Shown one piece after another: positions 1-8,274 of a DNA stretch of 42,427 nt. Source of the DNA: Candidatus Methanomethylophilaceae archaeon. GTDB lineage: Archaea > Thermoplasmatota > Thermoplasmata > Methanomassiliicoccales > Methanomethylophilaceae. The stretch covers positions 1-42,427 of the forward strand of contig CALUHQ010000065.1 in assembly GCA_944320485.1 (NCBI GenBank), written 5' to 3'. Below the pieces are notes generated by a model. It was not told the DNA's origin. It saw only the letters and a list, made by a program, of their open reading frames with translations, and did not search any database. How positions within the stretch are numbered: the stretch's first letter is position 1; each line of letters begins with the position of its first letter. The translations under genes were made by a program, and so were the position numbers.

Positions 1-2
1 TC

Positions 3-566
3 CGCAGGTACTGGGTGGAGGCCGGCATGAAGGCCGTGGACATCCAGTTCTCCTGGGACAACCTGTTCGGCATGAACAGGGACATCATCGACGCCGAGAG
101 CAACAGGTACTTCTTCGTCCACGACCCCGTCAGGTACGACATCGACGGTGTCGACGTGATCGAGGGCTCCGCACCGAAGCACCCCGACCACCCCGAGAGG
201 GGCGACAGGACATACAGGCTGGAGGACCCGAGGACCGTTTTCCTCTCGGGCGAGGACTCCAAGCTGTTCGCCGACGCCAAGAGGATCAGGCTCAAGGACC
301 TGTGCAACCTGGACTACGGTCTCCCGGCGAAGTACGCCGGCAACGACGTGTCCATCCTCAAGCAGGGAGTCCGCGCCGTCCAGTGGGTCGGCAGGGACTC
401 CGAGGAGGCCGAGCTCCTGATGCCCGACGGGACCCTCTGGAAGGGTCTGGCCGAGAGGGCCCTCATGGACGAGAAGTCCGAGATGGTCCAGCTGGAGAGG
501 ATCGGCTTCGCCAGGATCGAGAAGAGGGAGCCCGGAAAGGTCTCCATGGTCTTCGCCCACCGCTGA
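3..566 (+). CDS. gltX: Glutamate--tRNA ligase, C-terminal part (5' end outside window)
   Basis: The open frame runs in from the left edge and ends with TGA. It encodes about 187 residues that read as the C-terminal anticodon-binding beta-barrel part of an archaeal, non-discriminating-type glutamyl-tRNA synthetase, which charges tRNA-Glu in the cytoplasm. Recognisable stretches are RRYWVEAGMKAVDIQFSW near the edge, the segment around NRYFFVHDP, and the LKDLCNL and MPDGTLWKGLAE segments. The catalytic HIGH and KMSKS parts would lie to the left, outside the window. A hairpin followed by a T-rich run lies directly downstream. The gene converges with feoB. The family call is firm; the start cannot be seen. 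Confidence 0.9.
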   Translation, partial: RRYWVEAGMKAVDIQFSWDNLFGMNRDIIDAESNRYFFVHDPVRYDIDGVDVIEGSAPKHPDHPERGDRTYRLEDPRTVFLSGEDSKLFADAKRIRLKDLCNLDYGLPAKYAGNDVSILKQGVRAVQWVGRDSEEAELLMPDGTLWKGLAERALMDEKSEMVQLERIGFARIEKREPGKVSMVFAHR

Positions 567-574
567 GCCCAAAC

Positions 575-610
575 GACGGGGACATCCCGTCATTCCCCAT
601 TTTTCTTTCA
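575..610 (+). terminator. Hairpin plus T-rich tract after gltX
   Basis: GACGGG (575-580) pairs with CCCGTC (586-591) around a five-base loop. The T-rich stretch ATTTTTCTTTCAT follows at about 599-611. This is a plausible termination site for gltX in the short convergent gap before feoB. Confidence 0.55.
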
Positions 611-667
611 TATTCCGACAGAACACGCGTTTGGCCGGTTCTCCGCCGAATAGAACTCCCAGAGTGT

Positions 668-2584
668 TCAGAACGCCTGCAGGAGCAGGTTCGTGGCGGT
701 ACCAAGGAGGATGGCGACCACGATGGACAGCACGCTGACTGCCACCGTCTCCTTCCAGCCGATCTCCCTCCACATGGTGATCAGCGTCGCGACGCAGGGC
801 ATGTACACTGCCATGACCACTCCGAACACAACGAACTGGTCGGGAGTGAGGAACGCCTCCAGCGCGACCCCGCCTGCGAGGATCTGCAGCATGCCGAGCG
901 CCATCTCCTTCCTGAGTATCCCGACGATGAACGCGATGATGCACACTGCGGGCAGGCCCAGCATGTCGACGGTGATGAAGGACAGCGGATCCACTATGAC
1001 CCTGAGCAGGTTGAACGTCAGGAGGATCTCCACGACGATGGATCCCACCACGAGCAGCGGGAACGCGATGTAGAAGAAGTCCTTGATCCTCTGCCACGTC
1101 TTGAACAGGACGTTCTTGACCGATGGCATCTGAAGGTCCGGGAGCTCCATGGCCAGGCTGCTGGGCTCGTACTTCAGGAACTTGTTCATCACCACACCTG
1201 TGAGAACCGCCAAGCAGACAAGCATCAGGAGGATGCCGAACGCGTACAGTACGCCGGAGTAGTGTCCGGTGGCGCCCATGATTATGGCCATCTGGGCCGA
1301 GCAGGGCACGGCCATGACGATCATGGAGGACAGGATGATCTTCTCCCTGCGGGACTGGACGGTCCTCACTGCCATGATGGCGGGCACGTTGCATCCGAGT
1401 CCGACTATGATGGGTATGAACGACCCACCGTGAAGGCCGAAGTGGTGCATCGTTCTGTCCAACAGAACGACCGCCCTGGTGAGGTACCCGGAGTCCTCCA
1501 GGACACCCAGCACTATGTAGAACACCATGATGTACGGGATGACCAGCGACAGTATCGCCTGGATGCTGCCGTCGATACCGGTGAGCACGGCGGTCCAGAA
1601 GTCGCTGTCACCTCCCAGGTCTATCAGGGCCGTGCCGACGACAGTCTCGTACACGGACGACACTATGCCGTCCAGGAACGAGCCCACGTAGACTATGATC
1701 GTGAGTATCGCGAGGCATACCACGGCGAGTATGGGGATCCCGGTGATTGGCGTGATCATGACGTCCGAGACTCTGTCGGCCAGGGACGGCTTGGTGTCCC
1801 TTTCGTGGACGACGTCGGCGGCTATGCTCTCCGCCTCGGCGTACCTGTCGGAGGCGATGGTGACGCCCATCTGCTCGCCCTGGCCCTCCTTGTAGATCTT
1901 CCTCATCAGACCTGCGGTGTGTCTCAGGTCGTCTCCGATCATGGAGTTGAACTGGGTGGAGTTCTCCAGGATCTTGATCGCCGTCCCCCTGCGGGAGAAG
2001 CGTATGTTGTCCGGGAGACCGTCCTCCATGGCGATGATGGCCTTCTCGATCTCGGGCGAGTACTCGACCTTGAACCCCGAGGCCCTCATTCTTCCCTCGC
2101 ACACGGCGTCGGCCAGGGCGTCCACGCCCTCCGACGTCTTCGACGACACTGGGATCACGGGGACCCCGAGGATGTCGGAGAGTGCGTCCACGTCTATGGT
2201 GTTCCTCTTCCTCGCCTCGTCCATCTTGGTGAGTGCGATGACGGTGGGTATCCCCAGCTCCAGCGCCTCGAAGCACAGGACCAGGCTGCTGACCAGGTTC
2301 GTCGCGTCGGCCACCAGTATGACGGCGTCGTTGTCCCCCTCGGCCAGGTCCCTGAGGACGACCCTCTCGTCGTCCGAGTTCCCAGAAAGGCCGTAGGTAC
2401 CGGGAAGGTCGTGGACGCTGACGGTCCTGCCGTTCCTGGTCACTACACCCTCGTCGAACTCGACGGTGGTCCCCGGATAGTTGGAGGATATGACCCCCAC
2501 GCCTGTGAGACGCGTGAACAATGATGATTTCCCGACGTTGGGCTGGCCTACAAGGGCAACTTGGATAACCTTTCCATGAGCCAA
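668..2584 (-). CDS. feoB: Ferrous iron transport protein B (FeoB)
   Basis: A 638-residue inner-membrane Fe(II) transporter with an N-terminal G-protein domain. The G1 motif GQPNVGKSS is near residue 13, the G3 motif DLPGTYGL near 60, and the G4 motif TKMD near 118. The C-terminal half holds the membrane segments with the two gate motifs GCNVPAI and PCSAQ expected in FeoB. Length is slightly short for the family. No ATG fits: a TGA lies just upstream in frame, so TTG at 2584 is the only reasonable start. A TATA-like element lies about 49 bp upstream. The DtxR-type regulator gene ends 71 bp upstream on the same strand, which suggests iron-responsive control. No separate feoA gene is present; a FeoA-like domain sits on the regulator. 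Confidence 0.96.
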   Translation of the reverse strand: MAHGKVIQVALVGQPNVGKSSLFTRLTGVGVISSNYPGTTVEFDEGVVTRNGRTVSVHDLPGTYGLSGNSDDERVVLRDLAEGDNDAVILVADATNLVSSLVLCFEALELGIPTVIALTKMDEARKRNTIDVDALSDILGVPVIPVSSKTSEGVDALADAVCEGRMRASGFKVEYSPEIEKAIIAMEDGLPDNIRFSRRGTAIKILENSTQFNSMIGDDLRHTAGLMRKIYKEGQGEQMGVTIASDRYAEAESIAADVVHERDTKPSLADRVSDVMITPITGIPILAVVCLAILTIIVYVGSFLDGIVSSVYETVVGTALIDLGGDSDFWTAVLTGIDGSIQAILSLVIPYIMVFYIVLGVLEDSGYLTRAVVLLDRTMHHFGLHGGSFIPIIVGLGCNVPAIMAVRTVQSRREKIILSSMIVMAVPCSAQMAIIMGATGHYSGVLYAFGILLMLVCLAVLTGVVMNKFLKYEPSSLAMELPDLQMPSVKNVLFKTWQRIKDFFYIAFPLLVVGSIVVEILLTFNLLRVIVDPLSFITVDMLGLPAVCIIAFIVGILRKEMALGMLQILAGGVALEAFLTPDQFVVFGVVMAVYMPCVATLITMWREIGWKETVAVSVLSIVVAILLGTATNLLLQAF

Positions 2585-2627
2585 GGTGTTTCACTCGAGA
2601 CAATGCTGACCGGCTGATGGAGGGTTC

Positions 2628-2637
2628 CCTATAAAAG
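2628..2637 (-). promoter_or_regulatory. TATA box for feoB
   Basis: CTTTTATAGG on the minus strand, about 49 bp before the TTG start of feoB, in the gap after the regulator gene. It would give feoB its own transcript with a roughly 22-nt leader. AGGGTTCCCT (2621-2630) overlaps it and has arms AGGG/CCCT. An imperfect 20-bp inverted repeat lies at 2641-2660. Either could bind the regulator, but both are weaker than the site upstream of the regulator gene. Confidence 0.5.
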
Positions 2638-2655
2638 TTCAGTGGGTCCTTAAAC

Positions 2656-3318
2656 TCACTCGATCGCGGTATCCACGAAGATGTGGGACGCCAGATGGTA
2701 GTCCAGGGCCATGGTCGCGTTGCCCATCCTGACGATGCGGGGGCCGCCGTCGGACAGGATGGTCTCGATCGACACCTCCCTTCCGGGCACGAACCCCATG
2801 GAGATGAGCTTCTTGACGACGTCGGTGTCCTCGGAGGTTATGTGGGAGATCCTGCCGACCTCGCTCTGGGACATCTTGTTGAGCGGGATGATGTTGGTAA
2901 TCCCCTGGGAGACGGCCTTGCACGGCTTTATGCAGCTCTGGCAGTCGGAGTCCACCGGGGTGCCCATCATGTGGCACATCTTGATCGCGGACTCGTCGGA
3001 TATGGCGTGCTCCATCCTGCAGGCCTCCTCGTGGGCGGTCTTGTGGTCGACGTTGAGGTAGTCGGTGAGGAACCTCTCCAGCACGTGGTGCTTCTTTCTG
3101 AGCTGCCTGGCGTAGGTCAGGCCCTCCGGGGTGAGGGACACTCCCTTGTACTTCTCGTAGTTGACGAGCCCCTCCTTCGCGAGGACCTTGATCATCTCGC
3201 TGACGCTGGCGGGGGACACGTTCATGTAGGATGCGAGCTCGGTGGTCTTGGCCACGCCCTCCCCCTCCGTCAGTCTCAGGATGTTGATAAGGTAGTCCTC
3301 ACGGTTTCCGGTAGTCAT
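2656..3318 (-). CDS. DtxR/MntR-family iron-dependent regulator with FeoA-like C-terminal domain
   Basis: A 220-residue metal-dependent transcription regulator. Residues 1-65 form the winged helix-turn-helix (TTELASYMNVSPASVSEMIK), followed by the DtxR dimerisation and metal-binding domain with HHVLERF, HEEACRMEH and ISDE. Two features stand out: a Cys cluster DCQSCIKPC near residue 125, and a C-terminal SH3/FeoA-like domain from about 145 (MSQSEVGRISHI, ISMGFVPGREVSI). It lies upstream of feoB on the same strand. Its ATG lies 27 bp from a TATA box, so the mRNA is probably leaderless. An inverted repeat resembling a DtxR box abuts that TATA box, which suggests autoregulation. Confidence 0.92.
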   Translation of the reverse strand: MTTGNREDYLINILRLTEGEGVAKTTELASYMNVSPASVSEMIKVLAKEGLVNYEKYKGVSLTPEGLTYARQLRKKHHVLERFLTDYLNVDHKTAHEEACRMEHAISDESAIKMCHMMGTPVDSDCQSCIKPCKAVSQGITNIIPLNKMSQSEVGRISHITSEDTDVVKKLISMGFVPGREVSIETILSDGGPRIVRMGNATMALDYHLASHIFVDTAIE

Positions 3319-3340
3319 CGTCTGTGGAGAAGAGTTCCCA

Positions 3341-3366
3341 CTTTATTAACATTAGGTTCTCCTAAT
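3341..3366 (-). promoter_or_regulatory. Promoter and DtxR-like operator of the iron regulator gene
   Basis: The TATA box GTTAATAAAG lies at 3341-3350 (minus strand), centred 27 bp before the ATG at 3318. Directly upstream is ATTAGG-TTCT-CCTAAT (3351-3366), a perfect inverted repeat with 6-bp arms and a 4-bp spacer. The arms match the TTAGG/CCTAA ends of the bacterial DtxR/IdeR consensus, though the spacing is shorter. A protein bound there would cover the BRE position. The link to this regulator is inferred from motif and position. Confidence 0.65.
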
Positions 3367-3391
3367 TGATGCCTGGCTAAGCAAACGGGGC

Positions 3392-4573
3392 TTATGTCCG
3401 AGGCTCCCCGATGACCGTGTCCCTCCCGATTGCACCGCCCAGGAACACGAGGATCACCGTGACGGCCACCACGAACAGGAGGGGCGAGACCCAACCGGAT
3501 GTCAGGTCGTGGATGGCACCGGCGGTGACCGGTCCCAGTGCGGCCACCAGGTACCCGACGGACTGCGACGCCCCCGAGACTGTGGACGAGTCTCCGGGGC
3601 TCCTCGTTCTCAGGGCGTACATCATGGTGACGAAGGTGATGCATGCGCCTCCGCACAGGCCGCAGAGCAGGATCGCCGCGGAGAGGGAGACCATCCCCCA
3701 GTCAGGGATCAGCAGCAGGACGCCGGCGACATACATCGTCCCCACCGCTGCGCCCATGGTCCTGAGGTCCCTCCTCCCGCCGGCGATCGCGGGGACCGCC
3801 AGGGAGCCCACGATGCCGAGGACCATGAACACAGAGTTCACCACGCCGGCCTCCGTCGGGGACAGCCCCTTGGACTGCACTATGACAGAGAGCCAGGCCA
3901 CGAACGTGTAGTAGACGAGTGATTGGAGTCCCATGTAGAGGGCCAGGAGCCAGGTGGTGCGAGACCTGAGGACGGCCCTCGCGCTCCCGGGTTCGACATG
4001 GTCGTCGACGCGGCATCCGCGGTTCGGGACCCAGAGGAGGATGGTCACGACAATCAGCACCGACCAGACCGCCAGGGAGCCCTTCCATCCGACCATGTCC
4101 CCGATCGGCACGCTGACCAGGCCCGCGACGGCCGACATCATGGACATCATGGCGGTGTAGGCCCCGGTGAGAGCCCCGATCCTCCCTGGTAACCTGGCCT
4201 TGATGATCGCTGGGAGCAGTACGTTCCCGGCCGTGATGCCTATGCCGATGACGGCGGTGCCAAGGAACAGGCCCCAGCTTCCGAGGAGGGACCTGCAGAC
4301 GATCCCGGACAGGATCATCGCCAGACCCACGAGGATGACGCCGCCGGCATCATGCCTCCTGCCCAGTCCCCCGAAGACCATGGAGAACGCCGCGAACATC
4401 AGCAGGGGGATCGTGGTGATGGTGCCCATCGATCCGGAGGACAGCCTCAGGTCGGATTGGATGGCGTCGGCCAGGGGACCGACGCACGTTATCGGCGCCC
4501 TAAGGCAGCAGGCCGCCGCGATGACTGCGACCAGCAACAGGACCGCTTTGTCACGGCGTTTCAGAAGTACCAC
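3392..4573 (-). CDS. MFS transporter, CynX/NimT-like
   Basis: An integral membrane permease of about 393 residues with twelve predicted hydrophobic segments. Its sequence resembles the cyanate/2-nitroimidazole (CynX/NimT) branch of the major facilitator superfamily: RAPITCVGPL in the first segment, TTIPLLMFAAF, and GITAGNVLLPAIIKARLPGR with the usual Asn-Pro-Lys pattern. The substrate cannot be told. The frame is open back to a GTG at 4624, but that would place a strong hairpin inside the gene and overlap the next stop, so GTG at 4573 (protein starting VVLLKRRDK) is preferred. The gene ends with TAA. Nothing links it to iron transport except position next to the regulator. Confidence 0.85.
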   Translation of the reverse strand: MVLLKRRDKAVLLLVAVIAAACCLRAPITCVGPLADAIQSDLRLSSGSMGTITTIPLLMFAAFSMVFGGLGRRHDAGGVILVGLAMILSGIVCRSLLGSWGLFLGTAVIGIGITAGNVLLPAIIKARLPGRIGALTGAYTAMMSMMSAVAGLVSVPIGDMVGWKGSLAVWSVLIVVTILLWVPNRGCRVDDHVEPGSARAVLRSRTTWLLALYMGLQSLVYYTFVAWLSVIVQSKGLSPTEAGVVNSVFMVLGIVGSLAVPAIAGGRRDLRTMGAAVGTMYVAGVLLLIPDWGMVSLSAAILLCGLCGGACITFVTMMYALRTRSPGDSSTVSGASQSVGYLVAALGPVTAGAIHDLTSGWVSPLLFVVAVTVILVFLGGAIGRDTVIGEPRT

Positions 4574-4594
4574 GCTCTGGTGTAACTGGTTTGG

Positions 4595-4614
4595 CGCGGG
4601 GGAGGACCCCCGCG
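4595..4614 (-). terminator. GC-rich hairpin after the coiled-coil gene
   Basis: CGCGGGGG (4595-4602) and CCCCCGCG (4607-4614) are perfect 8-bp arms around the loop AGGA. The hairpin lies 6 bp past the stop of the small coiled-coil gene and before the MFS gene. No T-run follows on the minus strand, so it may stabilise or pause RNA rather than terminate it. Confidence 0.5.
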
Positions 4615-4620
4615 GAAGGA

Positions 4621-4899
4621 TCACTCCTTCTTACCGATGCCCTCTTTCTGGGTCTTGAGGTCGGCGATCTTCGCCTCGCACTCCTTGATCTTATCCATGA
4701 GCTCGGCGATCTCGGCCTGGGCTGCGTCCTTGCCCTCCTTGACGACGGCGACGACCTTCTGGCCGATCTCCTTGGTGTACTCCTCGATGGCCTTCTCCTG
4801 CTTGCGGATCTCGCTGTCGAGTTTCTCCTTGTCAATGGCGTTACCGAGCTTCTCGTCGGCGCTTTTAACCGAATCCTTGACCTTGTCCATGAATCCCAT
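4621..4899 (-). CDS. Small coiled-coil protein of unknown function
   Basis: A 92-residue, Lys/Glu-rich protein. After a short start (MGFMDKVKDSVKSADEKLG) it is almost continuous alpha-helix with heptad-like spacing, and it holds one Cys in DKIKECEAKI. No signal peptide, membrane segment or known motif is visible. It starts 15 bp after the glyA stop on the same strand, so it is probably co-transcribed with glyA. The N-terminal MGFMDKVK pattern is common in small archaeal and bacterial coiled-coil proteins, but no function is assigned. Confidence 0.75.
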   Translation of the reverse strand: MGFMDKVKDSVKSADEKLGNAIDKEKLDSEIRKQEKAIEEYTKEIGQKVVAVVKEGKDAAQAEIAELMDKIKECEAKIADLKTQKEGIGKKE

Positions 4900-4914
4900 G
4901 TCAATCGCCTCGGT

Positions 4915-6198
4915 TCACTCCACCAGCTTGTGGTATCCGTACGCGGGCTCGCCCGCGTTGAAACAGTACTGGATGGTGCTGAACTGCTTCTTGAATGCCT
5001 TGACGTCCTCTTTAACCTTGGCAGGGTCCTCCTTCTTGACGACGACCCTGGCGATGAGCTCCGCGACCTCCTTCATCTCGGACTCCTTCATGCCGAGGCG
5101 GGTCATCTCCTGGGATCCGAGCCTGAGGCCGGAGGGCCTGACGGAGCTGGTGTCCCTGGGGAGCATGTTCTTGTTGCAGATGATGTTGGCGTCCTCCAGG
5201 AGCTTGGCGCAGTCCTTTCCGCCTCCGAACTGGGAGACGTCGACGGCGATGGCGTGGGACCTGGTGAACCCGAGGTCGGGGCACAGGACGGGCACGCCTA
5301 GCTCGTACAGGGCCTCGCCCAGAGCCCTGGCGTTCTTGCAGGCCTGGGCCGCGTAGTCCTTGGCGAAGACGTCCATCTCGGCGAGGGTGATGCCTAGCGC
5401 CGCCATGGCGTGGAGGTGGTGGCTGCTGGTCACACCGGGGAAGACGGCCTTCTGCAGGGCCTTCTCCTGCTCCTCGGTGAGGTTCTGTCCCAGGAGGAGA
5501 CCGTGGTTGGGTCCGGGGAAGGTCTTGTGGGTGGACGAGGACACGATGTTCACGCCCTCCCTGAGGGGGTCGTGGAACTGCTTCCCGGCGATGAGTCCGA
5601 GGACGTGGGCGCAGTCCTCCCAGACCAGGCACCCGATCTCGTTGAACGTGTCCTGCAGCTCCTTGAGCGGCGGGGGGAAGAGGAACACGGAGAGACCGAA
5701 CTGGGCGATCTTCGGCCTGACCTCCTTCAGGAGCTTGATGGTGCCGTCCACGTCCAGGTTCATGTCGTGCTCGTTGAACGGGTAGTTGACCGAGTTCACG
5801 GCCCTCTGGCCGAAGGCCCCGAACTCGCAGGTGGAGATGTGGGCACCCTGGGCCAGGGCGCAGGTGGTGATGGTGTCGCCGGGTTGGGCGAACGCGAAGA
5901 GGACGGCCATGTTGGCGACGGTCCCGGAGATGGGCCTGACGTCGGCGAAGTCGCACTCGAACACCTTCTTGGCGAGCTCTATGGCCTTGAGCTCCACCTG
6001 GTCGACGTAGATGTTGCCCTGGTAGTAGCGCTTCCCGGGGAGTCCCTCGGCGTACCTGTCGGCGAAGTCGGAGATGAGCATCTCCTTGGCCAGAGGGCTC
6101 ATTAGGTTCTCCGAGGCGATCATGGGGATGCACTCCTCGAACCACTTGTTGTGGGCCATGACCTTTTCCCTGATGTATTTGGCGTCTTCAGCTGCCAT
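4915..6198 (-). CDS. glyA: Serine hydroxymethyltransferase
   Basis: A 427-residue PLP enzyme that interconverts serine and glycine with a one-carbon carrier. In a methanogen the carrier is probably tetrahydromethanopterin (inference). The family pattern is complete: ASENLMSP near residue 28, GLPGKRYYQGN, the glycine loop SGTVANM, and the PLP-binding motif SSSTHKTFPG with the Schiff-base Lys at residue 225. The C-terminal part carries the expected LRLGSQEMTRLGM. ATG at 6198 is the natural start. The small coiled-coil gene follows closely. Together with mptD it fits C1-carrier metabolism. Confidence 0.96.
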   Translation of the reverse strand: MAAEDAKYIREKVMAHNKWFEECIPMIASENLMSPLAKEMLISDFADRYAEGLPGKRYYQGNIYVDQVELKAIELAKKVFECDFADVRPISGTVANMAVLFAFAQPGDTITTCALAQGAHISTCEFGAFGQRAVNSVNYPFNEHDMNLDVDGTIKLLKEVRPKIAQFGLSVFLFPPPLKELQDTFNEIGCLVWEDCAHVLGLIAGKQFHDPLREGVNIVSSSTHKTFPGPNHGLLLGQNLTEEQEKALQKAVFPGVTSSHHLHAMAALGITLAEMDVFAKDYAAQACKNARALGEALYELGVPVLCPDLGFTRSHAIAVDVSQFGGGKDCAKLLEDANIICNKNMLPRDTSSVRPSGLRLGSQEMTRLGMKESEMKEVAELIARVVVKKEDPAKVKEDVKAFKKQFSTIQYCFNAGEPAYGYHKLVE

Positions 6199-6240
6199 TG
6201 TTATCGTCTCCGAATCTTGGACTTACCATAAAGAGTTATT

Positions 6241-8061
6241 TTAGGGTCCGAGGGAGGCCTGCAGGGACCTGGACTCGTCCTGCATCCTGAGGGTCGCCCT
6301 CAGGACGGCCAGGTACTCCGCGTCACGGTCGGTCAGGCATGCGTCTTCCGTCCCGTCTCCCGAGAGGGCCGACAGGGCCGCCGAGCGACCCTCCTCCGTG
6401 AGTCTCCCGGCCCCCCTGCAGAGCATGGCGCACTGGGAGGACACCCCGTCCTGGAGGGACAGGAACAGGTCCGCGTCCCCGTCCTGGCACGTCTCGGCGT
6501 TCATGTGCAGCTTGGCGGATACCCCGGCGGCGGTCAGCCCCGCCACGGTCTCCCCATCGGTGTCGCGCCTCCCCTCCAGTGCGGACCTGGCATGCTCCAG
6601 CATCGAGTCGTTGAGTGCCAGGTACCTCCCGCCGAGGGACGCGTTCTCGTCGTCCAGCCTGTACGGCAGCAGGAGGTAGTTGGCCGCTGTGGCCACGACC
6701 ACGCCCAGGAGGATGAACGCGATCCTCTCCAGCACCGCGTCGTCGGCGGGTGCGGACATCGATGCCGCCACCAGGGCTGAGAACGTGATGAAGCCCCTCA
6801 TCACGTCGTACCTCTTGGGGTCCAGCACCGTGTAGACGTAGTTCGCCAGCATCAGTGCGGCCGTCAGGAGGCCGAGCTCCCCGCCGGTGGCCACGAGCAC
6901 CACGGCGAAGGCGGCGATGCCAGCCAAAGTGCCGGTGAGCCTCATGGCTGACTTTCTCCAGGCGCCGTCGACGTAGGGGAGGACCAGGGCTACCGTCGTG
7001 AAGAGCAGCCACTTGGCGTTCTCCAGGTCCCAGTACTGCCAGACGACGGCGAACAGGGTGAACACCACCGACATGCGGACGGCGAAGGTGAAGCGGGCCG
7101 AGTCCCTCCTGACGGTCTCCCTCGCCATCGCCCTCATCTGCAGGTGCACGTCCCTGCGCACGGAATGGTTATCGGACGCGAGCGACGACAGTCCGTCCCT
7201 GAGGTCGACCACGGACGCCCTGAGCACGTCGTTGGCATCGGGGTGTCTGTCCAGGAACCCGTTGGCCGCGTCCACCACATCGGAGACCTCCCTGGAGCCG
7301 CCCTCGTGTGCTGACACGGTGTCCATCAACGACGCCAGGTCCTCCAATACCTCTTTGGCGTGTCCTCCCCTGCATACGGATCTCCCCGCCATGTGGAGCG
7401 CGGACACCAGGCTGAGGACCGTGCCGTCGCCGGGGGTGGTGAAGAAGCTGCGCCTCAGCCTGTCGTACATGCTTCCCCTGAGCCTCATGCACACGGCGTC
7501 GAGGTTGTCGGAGGACGCCTGCCCATCATCCAGCATGCCTCTGCAGCATCCGGACACCTCCCTGCAGATGGCGATGATCCCGCCATGGCACGTCTTGGAG
7601 TGGCGGTTCCTGTTGATCAGGACGTTCAGGAGGACGATGAACACGGATCCGACGACCAGTGCCAGCACCCTGACCGGGAGGTCCTCCGCGGACACCGGGA
7701 CGGATAGCATGAACGCGTATCCCAGCAGGAACGGGAAGTGCATCGGCGACCTCAGGTCCTGTGTGGTCATGTAGCAGAGCAGGAACACCACCGAGAGGTT
7801 CAGCACCGCTCCGACGAACGCGTTGCCGCATGCCACGGACGCATACGCTCCGAGACCCATCAGCAGGGTGAACGCCACCAGGCCCGCCAGGTTCATCATC
7901 GGACGGACCGACAGGTCCTGCCCCAGCATCATCAGGGCCAGGACCACCACTACCACGCCGGTGAGCGAGTTCTCCTGCCCGAACAGCTCGGAGAAGCCCA
8001 TCACGAAGAGGACGATCAGGGCGAAGAACACGGTCTTGCCCGCCAGAGTCTTGAGGTTCAT
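6241..8061 (-). CDS. FUSC-family membrane protein (aromatic acid exporter-like)
   Basis: A membrane protein of about 606 residues with the two-block layout of FUSC/YccS-type proteins. One bundle of hydrophobic segments lies in the first 150 residues. A soluble, mostly helical middle follows to about 310. A second bundle (about 315-450) contains WLLFTTVALVLPYVDGAWRKS followed by RLTGTLAG, the hallmark of this family. A cytoplasmic tail closes the protein. Relatives export aromatic acids or similar compounds, but the substrate here is unknown. A TATA box centred near 8086 is 25 bp from ATG 8061 and favours that start; ATG 8067 would add two residues. The gene ends with TAA and stands alone, divergent from the riboflavin operon. 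Confidence 0.82.
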   Translation of the reverse strand: MNLKTLAGKTVFFALIVLFVMGFSELFGQENSLTGVVVVVLALMMLGQDLSVRPMMNLAGLVAFTLLMGLGAYASVACGNAFVGAVLNLSVVFLLCYMTTQDLRSPMHFPFLLGYAFMLSVPVSAEDLPVRVLALVVGSVFIVLLNVLINRNRHSKTCHGGIIAICREVSGCCRGMLDDGQASSDNLDAVCMRLRGSMYDRLRRSFFTTPGDGTVLSLVSALHMAGRSVCRGGHAKEVLEDLASLMDTVSAHEGGSREVSDVVDAANGFLDRHPDANDVLRASVVDLRDGLSSLASDNHSVRRDVHLQMRAMARETVRRDSARFTFAVRMSVVFTLFAVVWQYWDLENAKWLLFTTVALVLPYVDGAWRKSAMRLTGTLAGIAAFAVVLVATGGELGLLTAALMLANYVYTVLDPKRYDVMRGFITFSALVAASMSAPADDAVLERIAFILLGVVVATAANYLLLPYRLDDENASLGGRYLALNDSMLEHARSALEGRRDTDGETVAGLTAAGVSAKLHMNAETCQDGDADLFLSLQDGVSSQCAMLCRGAGRLTEEGRSAALSALSGDGTEDACLTDRDAEYLAVLRATLRMQDESRSLQASLGP

Positions 8062-8081
8062 GCACATGCCCCGGTTTAATT

Positions 8082-8090
8082 GTATATAAC
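8082..8090 (-). promoter_or_regulatory. TATA box for the FUSC-family gene
   Basis: GTTATATAC on the minus strand, centred 25 bp before ATG 8061, consistent with a leaderless mRNA. The 8091-8274 stretch up to ribB holds the 10-bp palindrome GAAAGCTTTC (8131-8140) and no convincing gene. Confidence 0.6.
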
Positions 8091-8274
8091 GGAGACTGGA
8101 GCCCCGTCGCGTGGACCGCTCGAAAACGGCGAAAGCTTTCTTAACAGGACTCCATGTCCCCGGCGAGACCCCCGGGACCTGTCGGCATCCGACGTACAGC
8201 CGCAGTCGTCATCTACTCTTTTCATGGTAGTTCGCTCCGCCTTATCTTCACGACCGCGATTCCGATGCGAGAAC

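Noticed and set aside
302-2524. Very long plus-strand open frame antisense to feoB (740 codons)
   Set aside because: It is a GC-driven mirror of feoB, with His/Asp/Glu/Gly-rich low-complexity sequence and no motif. feoB on the other strand has full family motifs.
4574-4624. Longer N-terminus for the MFS permease starting at GTG 4624
   Set aside because: It would place a perfect 8-bp hairpin inside the gene and overlap the preceding stop; the extra residues do not resemble the family.
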